DNA from: Amycolatopsis lexingtonensis
Lineage (GTDB): Bacteria > Actinomycetota > Actinomycetes > Mycobacteriales > Pseudonocardiaceae
NCBI RefSeq assembly: GCF_014873755.1
Contig: NZ_JADBEG010000001.1
Location: forward strand, 1,366,501-1,430,500
Reading direction: 5' to 3'
DNA: 64,000 nucleotides
Part shown: one piece after another, positions 16,233 to 25,625 of the stretch
How the letters are laid out: every line of letters begins with the position of its first letter
How positions within the stretch are numbered: the first letter of the stretch is position 1
The notes under the pieces: generated by a model
The model's input: only the letters and a program-made list of their open reading frames with translations
What the model was told of the DNA's origin: nothing
Database searches by the model: none
Made by a program: the position numbers and the translations under genes

Positions 16233-18215
16233 TCAGCCGCCGACGTGGATGCCGGGGCGGCGGTCGGCGTCCTTCTCGCTGCTGCGGATGATCTCCCGGA
16301 CCACGGGCGCGGTGTCGCCGCGGCCGAGGAGCAGGTAGCGGAACAGGTGCCCGAGCGGGTTCCCTTCCGACCACTCGAAGTAGCAGTGGGGCCGGACGCC
16401 GGTGACGTCGCGCAGGGTCAGCAGGATCGCGGCGATCGCGTTGGGCGCCGCGGGGCTGTTCGTGCGGAGGATCCGGTAGCCGTCGACCTCGACGCCCCGC
16501 ACCTGCAGCACGTTGCTGAACTCCGACGGGTCCACGACGTCGATCTCGAGGAACAGGACGTCGGCCGGCCCGGGCACCGGGTTCATCCCGCGCTGTTCGG
16601 CTTCCTTGGCGGCGTACTCGTCATGGTCGCCGTCCTGGCGCTTGTTGGCGATGATGTTCAGGGCACCGTCGTGGGCCAGCGAGTCGGCGACGAACCGGCG
16701 CGCCTCGTCGTCGAACTCGATGTGCTCGGCGCGCAGCTCCGTGGTCCGCGTGACCCGCGAAACCAGCGAGACGACGATGATCCCGAGGATGAACAGCGCC
16801 GAAATGGCGATCCCGTCCGGCTTCTCGATGACGTTCTCGACGAGCGCGTAGAGCAGGACGAGCGTCAGGACGACGAAGCCGGTGGCGGCGCCGCGCTGGC
16901 GGCGGCGGACGGCCGAGATGCTGACCGCGACCGCGCCCGAGACCATCATCGCGAGGATGCCGGTCGCGTAGGCGCCGGCCTGCGCGTTGACGTCGGCGCC
17001 GAACGCGATGGTGATGAGGATGCTGATCGCGGTGTAGACGAGCACGACCGGCCGGACGGCGCGGCCCCACTCCGGCGCCATGCCGTAGGTGGGCAGGTAC
17101 CGCGGGACGATGTTGATCAGCCCGGCCATCGCCGACGCGCCGGCGAACCACAGGATGAGGACGCTGCTGATGTCGTAGACGGTTCCGAAGATCTCGCCCA
17201 GTTCGTGGTGGGCGAGGTAGGCCATGGCGCGGCCGTTGGCTTCGCCGCCTTCCTTGAAGGCGTCCGCCGGGATCAGCACGGTGGTGACGAAGCTGGTCGC
17301 GATGAGGAACACCGACATGATCAGCGCGGCGGCGGTGAGCAGCTTCCGCGTGTTGCGGATCCGCGACTCGAGCTTCTCTTCGGCGTTCTTCCCGTCCGCG
17401 GCGACCAGCGGCATCATGCTGACGCCGGTCTCGAACCCGGAGAGCCCGAGCACGAGCAGCGGGAAGGCGAGCACGGCCGGGCCGACGATGCCGCCGAACC
17501 CGCCGCCGCCGGCGGTCAGCGCGTCGGTCCAGCCGGAGAGGGCCGAGGGGTTGCCGAGCAGGTCGACGACACTGGCGACGGTGACCGCGGCGTTGAGCAG
17601 CAGGAACACCGCGACGAGCGGGATGGCGACCCCGACGGCCTCGCTGAAGCCGAGCAGGAACACCCCGCCGAGGATCAGCAGCAGCACGACGGTGATGAGG
17701 ACGGCGTGGCCGTGCAGGAACCCGGGCAGGTAGGGGTTCTCCAGCAGGTGCACGGTCGCGTCGGCCGAGGACAGCGTGATCGTGATGATCCACGACGTGG
17801 CCACGAACCCGAGCAGGGTGAGCACGAAGAGCTTCCCGCGCCAGAACGGCAGCAGGTTCTCCAGCATCGCGACCGAGCCCTGCCCGTGCGGGCTTTCCCG
17901 GGCGACCCGGCGGTACATCGGCAGCATCCCGAGCAGGGTGAGCGCGACGATCAGCAGCGTGGCCAGCGGCGACAGCGCCCCGGCGGCGAGCGCGGCGATC
18001 CCGGGCAGGTAGGACAACGTCGAGAAGTAGTCGACGCCGGTCAGGCACATGACCTTCCACCAGGCCTGCGGTGTGCCGTGGTCCTCGCCGCCGGCCCGGC
18101 CCACGGGAGCGACCCGGTGCTCCAGCAGCCACCGGGCGACCCCGGAAGCCGGTGCGCGGGGTGGCACCGGGCTGTCGACCTTCGCCGGAATGGTCAATTC
18201 GGGTGAAACACCCAT
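16233..18215 (-). CDS. APC-superfamily amino acid permease with cytoplasmic C-terminal domain
   Basis: The 660-aa protein has about 12 transmembrane helices in its first 480 residues, beginning after [13 protein letters not shown], a motif of the APC/KUP-related amino acid transporters. A soluble C-terminal region of about 170 residues follows. A GTG at 18227 gives four more residues, but its purine stretch is too close; ATG at 18215 with GAAGG five bases before is preferred. The substrate is unassigned. The soluble tail could be regulatory. DinB follows four bases downstream. Confidence 0.85.
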   Translation of the reverse strand: MGVSPELTIPAKVDSPVPPRAPASGVARWLLEHRVAPVGRAGGEDHGTPQAWWKVMCLTGVDYFSTLSYLPGIAALAAGALSPLATLLIVALTLLGMLPMYRRVARESPHGQGSVAMLENLLPFWRGKLFVLTLLGFVATSWIITITLSSADATVHLLENPYLPGFLHGHAVLITVVLLLILGGVFLLGFSEAVGVAIPLVAVFLLLNAAVTVASVVDLLGNPSALSGWTDALTAGGGGFGGIVGPAVLAFPLLVLGLSGFETGVSMMPLVAADGKNAEEKLESRIRNTRKLLTAAALIMSVFLIATSFVTTVLIPADAFKEGGEANGRAMAYLAHHELGEIFGTVYDISSVLILWFAGASAMAGLINIVPRYLPTYGMAPEWGRAVRPVVLVYTAISILITIAFGADVNAQAGAYATGILAMMVSGAVAVSISAVRRRQRGAATGFVVLTLVLLYALVENVIEKPDGIAISALFILGIIVVSLVSRVTRTTELRAEHIEFDDEARRFVADSLAHDGALNIIANKRQDGDHDEYAAKEAEQRGMNPVPGPADVLFLEIDVVDPSEFSNVLQVRGVEVDGYRILRTNSPAAPNAIAAILLTLRDVTGVRPHCYFEWSEGNPLGHLFRYLLLGRGDTAPVVREIIRSSEKDADRRPGIHVGG

Positions 18216-18354
18216 CTTCGCCTTCACGTCCCCTCAGCCCGCTGACTTCGGGGACAAGCATGCCCGACGCCTGGCGGCGCGGCGCACCGGAGGCACCGGA
18301 CGGTCGTCCACTCCGGACGGGAGCCGGCCCGCCGCGGATGTCCCCTGTGGACGG

Positions 18355-18747
18355 TCAGAACTCGTCGGCCGCCGTCAGCTCGTGCTCGAAGGCGTCCGCG
18401 CGGGCGACGACCGCCTTGAGCGGGCGCTCGAACTCCTCCTGGATGCTGAGGTCCTCCAGGGGCACGGTGTGCTTGAGCAGGGCGACGCCGTCCACCACGG
18501 CCGCGCCGCCGACCGCCGAGCCACCGGCGAGCTCGAGGAACTTCCGCAGGTCGATCGCGTCGGCCCAGCCGACCGGCGAGGAGATCTCGATCCACGAGCC
18601 GCCGTCGAGCTCGGCGAGGTGGTGGACCGTCGCCTGCTGGGTCCGGTCGCTCGGGCCGTGCAGCCGGAACCGCAGCCAGCCGTCCGACTCCTCCAGGACT
18701 TCGTACCGCGTCCGCACAAAGTTGATCACGTCGATCCAGGTGGTCAC
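18355..18747 (-). CDS. YbjN/type III chaperone-like small protein
   Basis: The 130-aa protein reads TTWIDVINFVRTRYEV near its start and has an alternating beta/alpha pattern, including GSWIEISSPVGW, that resembles the YbjN or type III secretion chaperone-like fold common in actinobacteria. It has no signal peptide or catalytic motif. GTG at 18747 is the only reasonable start; a nearby ATG at 18758 is out of frame and hits a stop. It is divergent from the CheB-like gene 90 bp away. The role is unknown and the family assignment tentative. Confidence 0.7.
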   Translation of the reverse strand: MTTWIDVINFVRTRYEVLEESDGWLRFRLHGPSDRTQQATVHHLAELDGGSWIEISSPVGWADAIDLRKFLELAGGSAVGGAAVVDGVALLKHTVPLEDLSIQEEFERPLKAVVARADAFEHELTAADEF

Positions 18748-18837
18748 GCGTCGAGCATGCCACGTCCGCCCGGAGTCCGGCACCGAGGACACTCCGGGCA
18801 CCTGGTGACCGGGGCGGCGAGGTGCCAGACTCGGGGT

Positions 18838-19548
18838 ATGCGCGGTCGTCGGGAAACGCGCGGCCGGCCGCCGCCCGCGACCGGGGACGTTCCGGCGGCC
18901 GCCTACCCGGTGCGGGTCCCGGTCGTCGCCCTCGTCACCTCCGCCGGCGGCCTGGACGCCCTGTCCCGGGTGCTCGGCCCGCTGCCGGCGGACCTCCCGG
19001 CAGCGGTGCTCGTCGCGCAGCACCTGGACCCGAGCCGGCCGAGCCGGCTGGCCGCCATCCTCGACGCGCGCACCGCGCTGCGGGTCGTCGAAGCGCGGGA
19101 CGGAGACGAACTGACGCCCGGCACGGTGCTGGTCGCGCCGGCGGCCCGGCACCTGCTGGTCACCCCGGCGGCGCGGATCGGGCTGCTGGACGCCGGCGCG
19201 CTGCCGCCGGCCCGGCCGTCGGCGGATCTGCTGCTGGCGACGCTCGCCGTCACGTGCGGTCCCCGCGCGCTGGCGGTCGTCCTGACCGGCCGGGGCACCG
19301 ACGCCCAGGCCGGGATCCGCGCGGTCGCCCGCTGCGGGGGCACCGTGTTCGCCCAGGACGAAGCCACGTCCGCGCAGTTCGGGATGCCGGGTGCCGCGAT
19401 CCTCACCGGGGTCGTCGACACCGTGCTGCCGCTGCCGGAGATCGCCGGAGCCGTCCGCGCGCACGTCACGCACCCAGCGGGTTTAGGCCGGTCGACGGGG
19501 GCTACTCGCCGTAGCGGACTGACTCGACTACCGTGGATGCGCAGGTGA
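18838..19548 (+). CDS. CheB-type methylesterase domain protein (first copy)
   Basis: This 236-aa protein is a stand-alone CheB methylesterase domain with the catalytic triad S35 (TSAGG), H62 (AQHLDP) and D155 (GRGTDAQAG). It has no receiver domain, so activity is not controlled by phosphorylation in cis. The canonical GASAGG is changed to TSAGG and the GMGxDG loop to GRGTDA, so it may be specialised. The ATG is preceded by CAGACT six bases away and no Shine-Dalgarno, suggesting a leaderless transcript. It heads an operon with a second CheB, an anti-sigma-type ATPase and a CheR. Confidence 0.85.
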   Translation: MRGRRETRGRPPPATGDVPAAAYPVRVPVVALVTSAGGLDALSRVLGPLPADLPAAVLVAQHLDPSRPSRLAAILDARTALRVVEARDGDELTPGTVLVAPAARHLLVTPAARIGLLDAGALPPARPSADLLLATLAVTCGPRALAVVLTGRGTDAQAGIRAVARCGGTVFAQDEATSAQFGMPGAAILTGVVDTVLPLPEIAGAVRAHVTHPAGLGRSTGATRRSGLTRLPWMRR

Positions 19549-19561
19549 GGAGGTGGGCGTC

Positions 19562-20569
19562 GTGCCGCCCTTCCGGCGTGACCTGGTCGTCGTCGGTGCC
19601 TCGGCCGGTGGTGTCGAGGCCCTGCGCGCCGTCGTGTCCGGGCTGCCCGCCGACTTCCCGGGAGCGCTGCTGGTCACCATGCACGTGGCCGCGGGGACGC
19701 ACAGCGCGCTGGCCCGGATCCTCGACCGCGCGGGCGCGCTGCCCGCCCGGCCCGCGAGCCACGGCGCGGCGATCGAGCCCGGCACCGTCTACGTCGCGCC
19801 GCCCGATCGGCACCTGCTCACCGAAAACGGCTCACTGGTCCTTTCGCCGGGCCCTACCGAGAACGGCCACCGGCCGGCGGTCAACGCCCTGTTCCGCTCG
19901 GCCGCGCTGACCGGCGGACCGCGCGTGGTCGGGGTCGTGCTTTCGGGGGTGCTGGACGACGGCGCGGCGGGCCTGCGCGCGATCGTGGACCAGGGCGGCG
20001 TCGCCGTGGTCCAGGACCCGTACGACGCGCTCTACAGCGGTATGCCGGAGAACGCGCTGTCCATGGTCGAGACCGCGTACACCGCCCGCGCCGACGAGCT
20101 CGGCACGATCCTCGACAAGCTGGTCCGGATGCCGGTGGACCCGGCCGGGGCCCGGTCGCCGTCGGACGTCCTGCTGCTGGAGGACCGCATCGCCCGGGCC
20201 GGCGTGCGTGCGGGCGCGCTCAAGCCCGCCGAACGGGACATCGCCGCGGGCTACAGCTGCCCCGACTGCGAGGGGCCGCTCACCGAGATCGATCCGGCCG
20301 GCCGGTACCGCTGCCGGATCGGGCACGCCTGGTCGGCCGAAGCCCTCCTCTCCGCCCAGGAGGACGAGCTGCGGTTCGCCCTGCAAAAAGCGTTGCGCGC
20401 GCTCGACGAGAAGGCGACCTTGGCCGGGAAGCTGGCCGCCCGGACGGGCGGCGGGCTGGCGGAGCGCCACGCCGCCGCTGCCCGCGACGCCGCCACCGCC
20501 GCGGAAACGCTGCGCCGGTTCCTGCTGCGCGCCGCCGCGGGCGGCGGGGAAGCATCGGGGGAGGCATGA
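19562..20569 (+). CDS. CheB-type methylesterase with zinc-ribbon tail (second copy)
   Basis: The 335-aa protein has a canonical CheB methylesterase domain with S14 (GASAGG), H41 and D133 (LDDGAAG). A C-terminal extension carries a zinc-ribbon-like C233-x2-C236 ... C251-x3-H255, then an Ala-rich helix. No receiver domain is present. GTG at 19562 is chosen because AGGAGG at 19548-19553 sits eight bases upstream; the GTG at 19553 overlaps that site. The first CheB stop lies in the ribosome site. The 3' end overlaps the STAS/ATPase start as ATGA. Confidence 0.9.
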   Translation: MPPFRRDLVVVGASAGGVEALRAVVSGLPADFPGALLVTMHVAAGTHSALARILDRAGALPARPASHGAAIEPGTVYVAPPDRHLLTENGSLVLSPGPTENGHRPAVNALFRSAALTGGPRVVGVVLSGVLDDGAAGLRAIVDQGGVAVVQDPYDALYSGMPENALSMVETAYTARADELGTILDKLVRMPVDPAGARSPSDVLLLEDRIARAGVRAGALKPAERDIAAGYSCPDCEGPLTEIDPAGRYRCRIGHAWSAEALLSAQEDELRFALQKALRALDEKATLAGKLAARTGGGLAERHAAAARDAATAAETLRRFLLRAAAGGGEASGEA

Positions 20570-21330
20570 CCGTTTCCGCGGTGAACCTGGCGGTCGGCCG
20601 TCTCGAGGAGGCGACCGTGGTGACGGTCAGCGGCGAGCTGGACATCGTTTCGTACCCGGCGTTGCGCGACGGCCTGCTCAAGATCGCGACGGACGCGCCC
20701 GAGGGACTGGTGGCCGACATCAGGGCCCTGCGGATCCACGACACGTCGCTGGTGAGCGTCTTTCCCCTGATCGCCATGCGGATCGGGGACTGGCCGGGCA
20801 TCCCGTTCACGCTGGTGGCCGCCGACCCCGGCCACCGGACGCTGCTGAGCCGCCACGTCGTCGACAGCTACGTCCCGGTCCGCGACGACCTGAGCGGGGC
20901 GGTGGCGGCGCTGGAGCACCCGGTGCGCCGGCGGAGCGAACGCACCTTCCCCCGCACCGACGGCATTTCGGCGCGGGTACGGGACTTCGTCACCGGCCGG
21001 CTGGCGCAGTGGGGAGTCCCCGAACTCGCCGAAGACGCCCGCTTCATCGCCACCGAACTGGTCGAGAACGTCCTGAAGCACACCACCTCGGAGCCACGGG
21101 TGCGCCTCGACCTGCGCCGGGGGGTGTGCACGGTGGCGGTGGCCGACCTGGACCCGCGGCCGGCCATGCTGCTCGAACGGCTTTCCCCGTTCGAACCGGG
21201 CATGGGACTGAAGCTCGTCGCGCAGATCGCCCGCACGTGGGGGTGCAGCCGGTCGTGGTCCGGCGGGAAGGTCGTCTGGGCCGTTCTCGTCCGGCGTCCT
21301 CTCACCACCGGTGACCGTTCCGCCGGGTAG
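20566..21330 (+). CDS. STAS domain fused to HATPase (anti-sigma-factor-like) protein
   Basis: The first 115 residues of this 254-aa protein form a STAS (anti-sigma antagonist) domain with the segment LRIHDTSLVSV where the phosphorylatable Ser/Thr is expected. Residues about 125-250 form a GHKL/HATPase_c domain with the N-box ELVENVLKH and a PGMGLKL G-box, as in SpoIIAB/RsbW-type kinases. Antagonist and kinase are normally separate proteins, so the fusion may be self-regulating. It is coupled to CheB by ATGA and followed by CheR after 11 bases, linking partner-switching to the methylation module. Confidence 0.88.
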   Translation: MTVSAVNLAVGRLEEATVVTVSGELDIVSYPALRDGLLKIATDAPEGLVADIRALRIHDTSLVSVFPLIAMRIGDWPGIPFTLVAADPGHRTLLSRHVVDSYVPVRDDLSGAVAALEHPVRRRSERTFPRTDGISARVRDFVTGRLAQWGVPELAEDARFIATELVENVLKHTTSEPRVRLDLRRGVCTVAVADLDPRPAMLLERLSPFEPGMGLKLVAQIARTWGCSRSWSGGKVVWAVLVRRPLTTGDRSAG

Positions 21331-21341
21331 CGTGTCGGATC

Positions 21342-23201
21342 GTGAGCGAGCCCAAAGACCCCAACGGCGAGTTCGAGTCCGTGCTGACCTACCTGAAGGA
21401 GTCGCGGGGCTTCGATTTCACGGGGTACAAGCGGAGCAGCCTGATGCGCCGGGTCCGCCGCCGGATGAGCCAGGTCGAGATCGACAGCTACGCGGACTAC
21501 ATCGACCAGCTGCAGGTCAACGCCGACGAGTTCGTCGCGCTGTTCAACACCATCCTGATCAACGTGACCGGGTTCTTCCGCGACCCGGACGCGTGGGACT
21601 ACCTCCGCGAGCACGTGCTGCCCGCGCTGCTCGCCGAGCGCAGTCCCGAGCTGCCGATCCGCGTGTGGAGCGCCGGCTGCGCGGGCGGGCAGGAGGCCTA
21701 CAGCCTGGCGATGCTCTTCGCCGACGCGCTCGGGGTCGAAGCGTTCCGGCAGCGGGTGAAGATCTACGCCACCGACGTCGACGACGAGGCGCTGGCGCAG
21801 GCCCGGCACGCGGCCTACACCCCGGCCGAGGTCGACGGGCTCACCGAGGCCCAGCTGGAGCAGTACTTCGAGCTGCAGGGCAGCCGGTACTGCTTCCGCA
21901 AGGACCTGCGCCGGTCGGTCATCTTCGGGCGCAACGACCTGGTGCAGGACGCGCCGATCTCCCGGATCGACCTGCTGGTCTGCCGCAACACGCTGATGTA
22001 CTTCAACGCCGAAACGCAGACGAAGGTCCTGGAGCGGTTCCACTTCGCGCTCGCGCCGCGCGGGGTGCTGTTCCTGGGCAAGGCGGAGATGCTGCTGTCG
22101 CACGCCCGGATCTTCGAGCCGCTGGACTTCAAGCGGCGGGTCTTCCGCAAGGCGGTCAATTCCCCGGTCAGCTTCACCCACTTCGTCTCGCACGGCCTCC
22201 CGCAGCGGCGGTCCGAGGAGATCTCCGGTCTCGACGAGCTGCGTGAGCACGCGTTCTCGGCGAGCCCGGTCGCCCAGATCGTCGTCACCGAGGAGGAGAC
22301 GACGGCGCTGATCAACTCGCAGGCGCAGGCCGCGTTCGGACTGTCCGAACGCGACATCGGGCGGCCGCTGCGCGACCTCGACGTCTCCTACCGGCCGGTG
22401 GCGCTGCGCGCGTACGTCGAGCAGGCCCGCCTGGAACGCCGGTCGCTGCGGATCAAGGACGTCGAGTGGCGCCGGGCCGGCGAGACCGTGTGGTTCGAGG
22501 TGCACGTCAACCCGCTGGTGAACAAGGCCAAGACGCTGCTCGGCGTTTCGGTGGTGTTCCACGACGTGAGCTGGGCGCGCCAGCTGCTGATCGAGCTGGA
22601 GCACACGAACCGGCAGCTGGAGTCGGCGTACGAGGAACTGCAGTCGACGAACGAAGAGCTCGAGACCACCAACGAGGAACTCCAGTCCACAGTGGAGGAA
22701 CTGGAGACGACGAACGAAGAGCTCCAGTCCACCAACGAGGAACTGGAGACGATGAACGAGGAGCTGCAGTCGACCAACGACGAACTGCAGACGATCAACG
22801 ACGCACTCCGTGAGCGCAGCCTCGACCTCGACGAGGTGAACGAGTTCCTCGAGTCGGTGCTCACCTCGATCCGCGCCGGCATCGTCGTGCTCGACGCCGA
22901 GATGCGGATCAAGGCGTGGAACCGCGGCGCGGAAGACCTCTGGGGGGTGCGGCGGGAAGAGGTCGAAGGCACCCACCTGCTGAACCTGGACATCGGCCTG
23001 CCGGTGGCGGACGTGCGCCCGATCGTGCGGGAAGCGCTGGCCGACCCGGGGTTCCACCGCGAGCTCACCCTGCACGCCATCAACCGCCGCGGGCGGGCCG
23101 CGGTCGTCCGGCTGCTCTGCGGGGCCTTGCGCAGCTCGAGCGGCGAAAGCCACGGCGCCCTGCTGATGATGGAAGAAACGAAGCACGACCCGGCCGGGTG
23201 A
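21342..23201 (+). CDS. CheR methyltransferase with coiled coil and two PAS domains
   Basis: The 619-aa protein starts with a CheR N-domain (SSLMRRVRRRM) and a SAM-binding CheR domain (VWSAGCAGGQEAYS near 108-121; LLVCRNTLMYF). A PAS domain follows at about 295-415, then a long heptad coiled coil at about 419-491 and a second PAS domain to the end. CheB/CheR/PAS polyproteins with the same coiled coil are known; here the CheB part is on separate genes upstream. GTG at 21342 has TAGCGT eight bases before it and no clear ribosome site. Confidence 0.9.
   Translation: MSEPKDPNGEFESVLTYLKESRGFDFTGYKRSSLMRRVRRRMSQVEIDSYADYIDQLQVNADEFVALFNTILINVTGFFRDPDAWDYLREHVLPALLAERSPELPIRVWSAGCAGGQEAYSLAMLFADALGVEAFRQRVKIYATDVDDEALAQARHAAYTPAEVDGLTEAQLEQYFELQGSRYCFRKDLRRSVIFGRNDLVQDAPISRIDLLVCRNTLMYFNAETQTKVLERFHFALAPRGVLFLGKAEMLLSHARIFEPLDFKRRVFRKAVNSPVSFTHFVSHGLPQRRSEEISGLDELREHAFSASPVAQIVVTEEETTALINSQAQAAFGLSERDIGRPLRDLDVSYRPVALRAYVEQARLERRSLRIKDVEWRRAGETVWFEVHVNPLVNKAKTLLGVSVVFHDVSWARQLLIELEHTNRQLESAYEELQSTNEELETTNEELQSTVEELETTNEELQSTNEELETMNEELQSTNDELQTINDALRERSLDLDEVNEFLESVLTSIRAGIVVLDAEMRIKAWNRGAEDLWGVRREEVEGTHLLNLDIGLPVADVRPIVREALADPGFHRELTLHAINRRGRAAVVRLLCGALRSSSGESHGALLMMEETKHDPAG
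22606..22809 (+). repeat. in-gene heptad repeats (EELQSTN / EELETTN)
   Basis: Ten or so consecutive seven-codon units encode ELQSTNE and ELETTNE variants inside the CheR/PAS gene. They form a parallel coiled coil predicted to join the two PAS domains. Codon use alternates (gaa/gag, gaactg/gagctc), so the DNA repeats are diverged while the protein repeat is kept. Confidence 0.85.
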
Positions 23202-23219
23202 CCCCCCGACCGGGCCGGC
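23191..23219. terminator. hairpin between convergent cheR and glutamyl-tRNA synthetase genes
   Basis: CCGGCCGGGT pairs with ACCGGGCCGG (one mismatch) around a nine-base loop in the 21-bp gap between two converging genes, partly overlapping the CheR stop codon. It probably terminates transcription in both directions. There is no T-tract. Confidence 0.45.
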
Positions 23220-23222
23220 GCC

Positions 23223-24875
23223 CTATTTCGTCAGCGCGGCGATCCGCCCGAGGACCTCGTCGCGGCCCAGCGCCTGGCTGATCGCGTGGAGGTCCGGGCT
23301 GCGCGTGGAGCCGGACAGCGCGATGCGGATGATCTGCGACGCCTCGCGGATCGAGCCGGGGAACGCCTCGGGGTTCTTCTTGAACTCCTTGGCGTTGCGG
23401 GCGAAGCCGTGCTTCGCCGCCACCGCGCGGATCTGGTCGAACCACTCGCCGCCGTCGTCGAGCTGCTGGTAGTCCGCCGTGAAGTCGCGGGCCACCGCCT
23501 GGACGACGGCGGGGTCGACACCGAGCGCGGCGATGCGCTCGTCGTCCGCACCCGTCACCGCCGCGTGCAGCTGCGGGAAGAAGAACCCGTAGACGGCGCG
23601 GAATTCGCTCCACTTCTTCAGGTCCTTGCGCGGGTTCTCGGCGCCGTCGCGTTCGACGGCGAGCGCCCGCAGCGCGAGCTCGGGTTCGGCGTCGAGGACC
23701 GCGAGGAGCTCCTTGTCGAACCGCTCGGCCCAGGTGCGGACCGCCTCGAGGATCGCCGGGCCGGACAGCGTCGCGATGTGGTCGGCCGAGATGTCGTCGA
23801 GCTTGACCAGGTCGACGAGCGGGCCGGCGACGCCGCACTCGGCGAGGTTGATCGGCTCCACGAGCGCCTGCTCCAGCGGCAGCTCGGCGAGCCGGCCGTT
23901 GGCCAGGCCGCGCAGGTAGTAGAGGACGGCCTCGGTGGGGTAGCCGGCTTCGATGTAGAAGTCGACCGACGCCTCCGGGTCCTTCCGCTTGGACAGCTTG
24001 CGCTTGCTGCCGCCCTCCTGCTTCATCAGCGGCGCGATGTGCGCGTAGGTGATCGGCTCGAAGCCCAGCGCGTCGAACAGCTGCTGGTGCACCGGCACCG
24101 ACGAGATCCACTCGTCGCCGCGGATCACCAGGTTGACCCGCATCAGGTGGTCGTCGACCGCGTGCGCGAAGTGGTAGGTCGGCAGCCGCGGGCTCTGGTC
24201 GGAGCTCTTGAGGATGACGACGTCGTTGCGGTTGGCCTCGGCTTCGAGCGGACCGCGGATGGCGTCGGTGAACCGGGCCCGCGCGCCGGTGTCGTCCGGG
24301 GCGCGGAACCGCACGACGTACGGCGCGCCCGCGTCGAGCTTGGCCTGGACGTCGGCCGGGTCGGCGTCGCGCCAGATCGCCCAGCTGCCGTAGTACCCGG
24401 TGGGCAGCTTGGTGGCCTGCTGCCGCTGGGTGATCGCGGCGAGCTCGTCCTTGGTGGCGAAGTCGAGGTACGCCTTGCCCTCGCGGAGCAGCTCGCGCAC
24501 GTAGCTGAGGTAGATGTGCTCGCGGGCGGACTGCTGGTAGGGCCCGTAGTCGCCGCCGCGGTCGACGTCTTCGTCGGCGGTGAGGTGGAAGTAGCGGAAG
24601 CCGCGCTCGAACTGCTCGGCGGCGCCTTCGACCTCGCGGGACTGGTCGGTGTCCTCGATCCGCACCAGGTAGCGGCCGCCCGAGCGACGGGCGACGTCCT
24701 GGTCGATGGTGGCGGTGTAGATGCCGCCGATGTGCACGAACCCGGTCGGCGACGGGCCGAAACGCGTGACCAGCGCGCCTTCGGGCAGCTGCCGGGCGGG
24801 GTAGCGCTCCTCCCAGTGCCCGGGCTCGGGCAGGTCGGCAGGGAAGAGGGCGTCGATGACCGCTCGGTCCAGCAT
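23223..24875 (-). CDS. gltX: glutamate--tRNA ligase
   Basis: The 550-aa class I synthetase has FGPSPTGFVHIGG (the HIGH motif is HIGG, 48-51) and KLSKRKD (293-299) as KMSKS. It charges tRNA with glutamate; in actinobacteria a non-discriminating enzyme usually also charges tRNA-Gln for later amidation. At 550 residues it is longer than most bacterial GluRS. The KLSKRKD motif and the KRK insertion before it recall the longer form found in clostridia. ATG at 24875 follows GGGAGAA; a start at 24902 is less likely. Whether this is the only copy cannot be seen. Confidence 0.9.
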   Translation of the reverse strand: MLDRAVIDALFPADLPEPGHWEERYPARQLPEGALVTRFGPSPTGFVHIGGIYTATIDQDVARRSGGRYLVRIEDTDQSREVEGAAEQFERGFRYFHLTADEDVDRGGDYGPYQQSAREHIYLSYVRELLREGKAYLDFATKDELAAITQRQQATKLPTGYYGSWAIWRDADPADVQAKLDAGAPYVVRFRAPDDTGARARFTDAIRGPLEAEANRNDVVILKSSDQSPRLPTYHFAHAVDDHLMRVNLVIRGDEWISSVPVHQQLFDALGFEPITYAHIAPLMKQEGGSKRKLSKRKDPEASVDFYIEAGYPTEAVLYYLRGLANGRLAELPLEQALVEPINLAECGVAGPLVDLVKLDDISADHIATLSGPAILEAVRTWAERFDKELLAVLDAEPELALRALAVERDGAENPRKDLKKWSEFRAVYGFFFPQLHAAVTGADDERIAALGVDPAVVQAVARDFTADYQQLDDGGEWFDQIRAVAAKHGFARNAKEFKKNPEAFPGSIREASQIIRIALSGSTRSPDLHAISQALGRDEVLGRIAALTK

Positions 24876-25009
24876 GGGTTGTTCTCCCGCGTCGTGGTGC
24901 ACTTGCCCGCCGTTCGGCGTCGGCGATGGTGGTCGTTTTCGCCGACGACGAGCCTAGCCGTCCGGCTCGACGCCCTGGCCGGGCGGTCTTGTTGTGCTAG
25001 CTTCCCGGG

Positions 25010-25618
25010 ATGCGCGGTCGGTTTCCCTTCGCCAGGACGCTCTCGGCATTGGCTTCGCTGCTGGTGCTCCCGTTGATCGCCCCGGCCCCCGCCGGCGCCG
25101 CACCGCCGGGCCGCGAATGCGCGACCCCCTCGATCGACCGGTACCAGCAGTGGCTCGCGAGCGGCGAAGGCACGACGGTCCCCGCGACCGGCAGCCTGCT
25201 CGTCCCCGATCACCACCGGTACACGGCGAAGATCTCCTTCCGGAACGCCGAGTGGCACGTCGCCGTCGTCTGGCTGGGCAACCAGTTCGAAGCGCAGGCC
25301 GACCTTTCGCGGTCGGCGGGCTTCTGGCTGACCTACCGGGCGAGTGACGACCTGTACGTCCAGCTGCGCCCGGCGTCGCACTGGAGCGGCGGCGACAAGT
25401 GGCTGACGCTCGTGCCGTCCACGCACGGGCGGCTGGTCACGAAGTTCTTCGGTTTCGCACCCGATCGGTGGACGTCGCTGCCCGAGCTGGGTACCCCGCC
25501 GTATTCGTTCGCCTCGGCGCTGCCGGAGGCGCGCGGGCTGGTGTTCGTCGGCAAGACGCCGAACGAGCTGGAGTTCCGCGGGCTGCGCGTTGACGGCTAC
25601 CGGCCGCCTTGCCTGTGA
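25010..25618 (+). CDS. secreted protein of unknown function
   Basis: The 202-aa precursor has a clear signal peptide ending around APAGAAPPG. The mature part begins with a Cys, ends in PPCL, and is rich in Trp and Tyr, as in a small beta-sandwich. I do not recognise a family. The ATG is preceded by TAGCTT ending six bases upstream and has no Shine-Dalgarno, which fits a leaderless transcript. The DUF1905-like gene follows after seven bases. Confidence 0.75.
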   Translation: MRGRFPFARTLSALASLLVLPLIAPAPAGAAPPGRECATPSIDRYQQWLASGEGTTVPATGSLLVPDHHRYTAKISFRNAEWHVAVVWLGNQFEAQADLSRSAGFWLTYRASDDLYVQLRPASHWSGGDKWLTLVPSTHGRLVTKFFGFAPDRWTSLPELGTPPYSFASALPEARGLVFVGKTPNELEFRGLRVDGYRPPCL

Positions 25619-25625
25619 GCCGGCG

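Noticed and set aside
22606..22809. Tandem DNA repeat or recombination hotspot
   Set aside because: Repeats are kept at the protein (coiled-coil) level with synonymous drift, so this is a coding repeat, not a separate DNA element.
18838..23201. Chemotaxis operon
   Set aside because: There are no receptors, CheA, CheW, CheY or flagellar genes; partner-switching domains point elsewhere.
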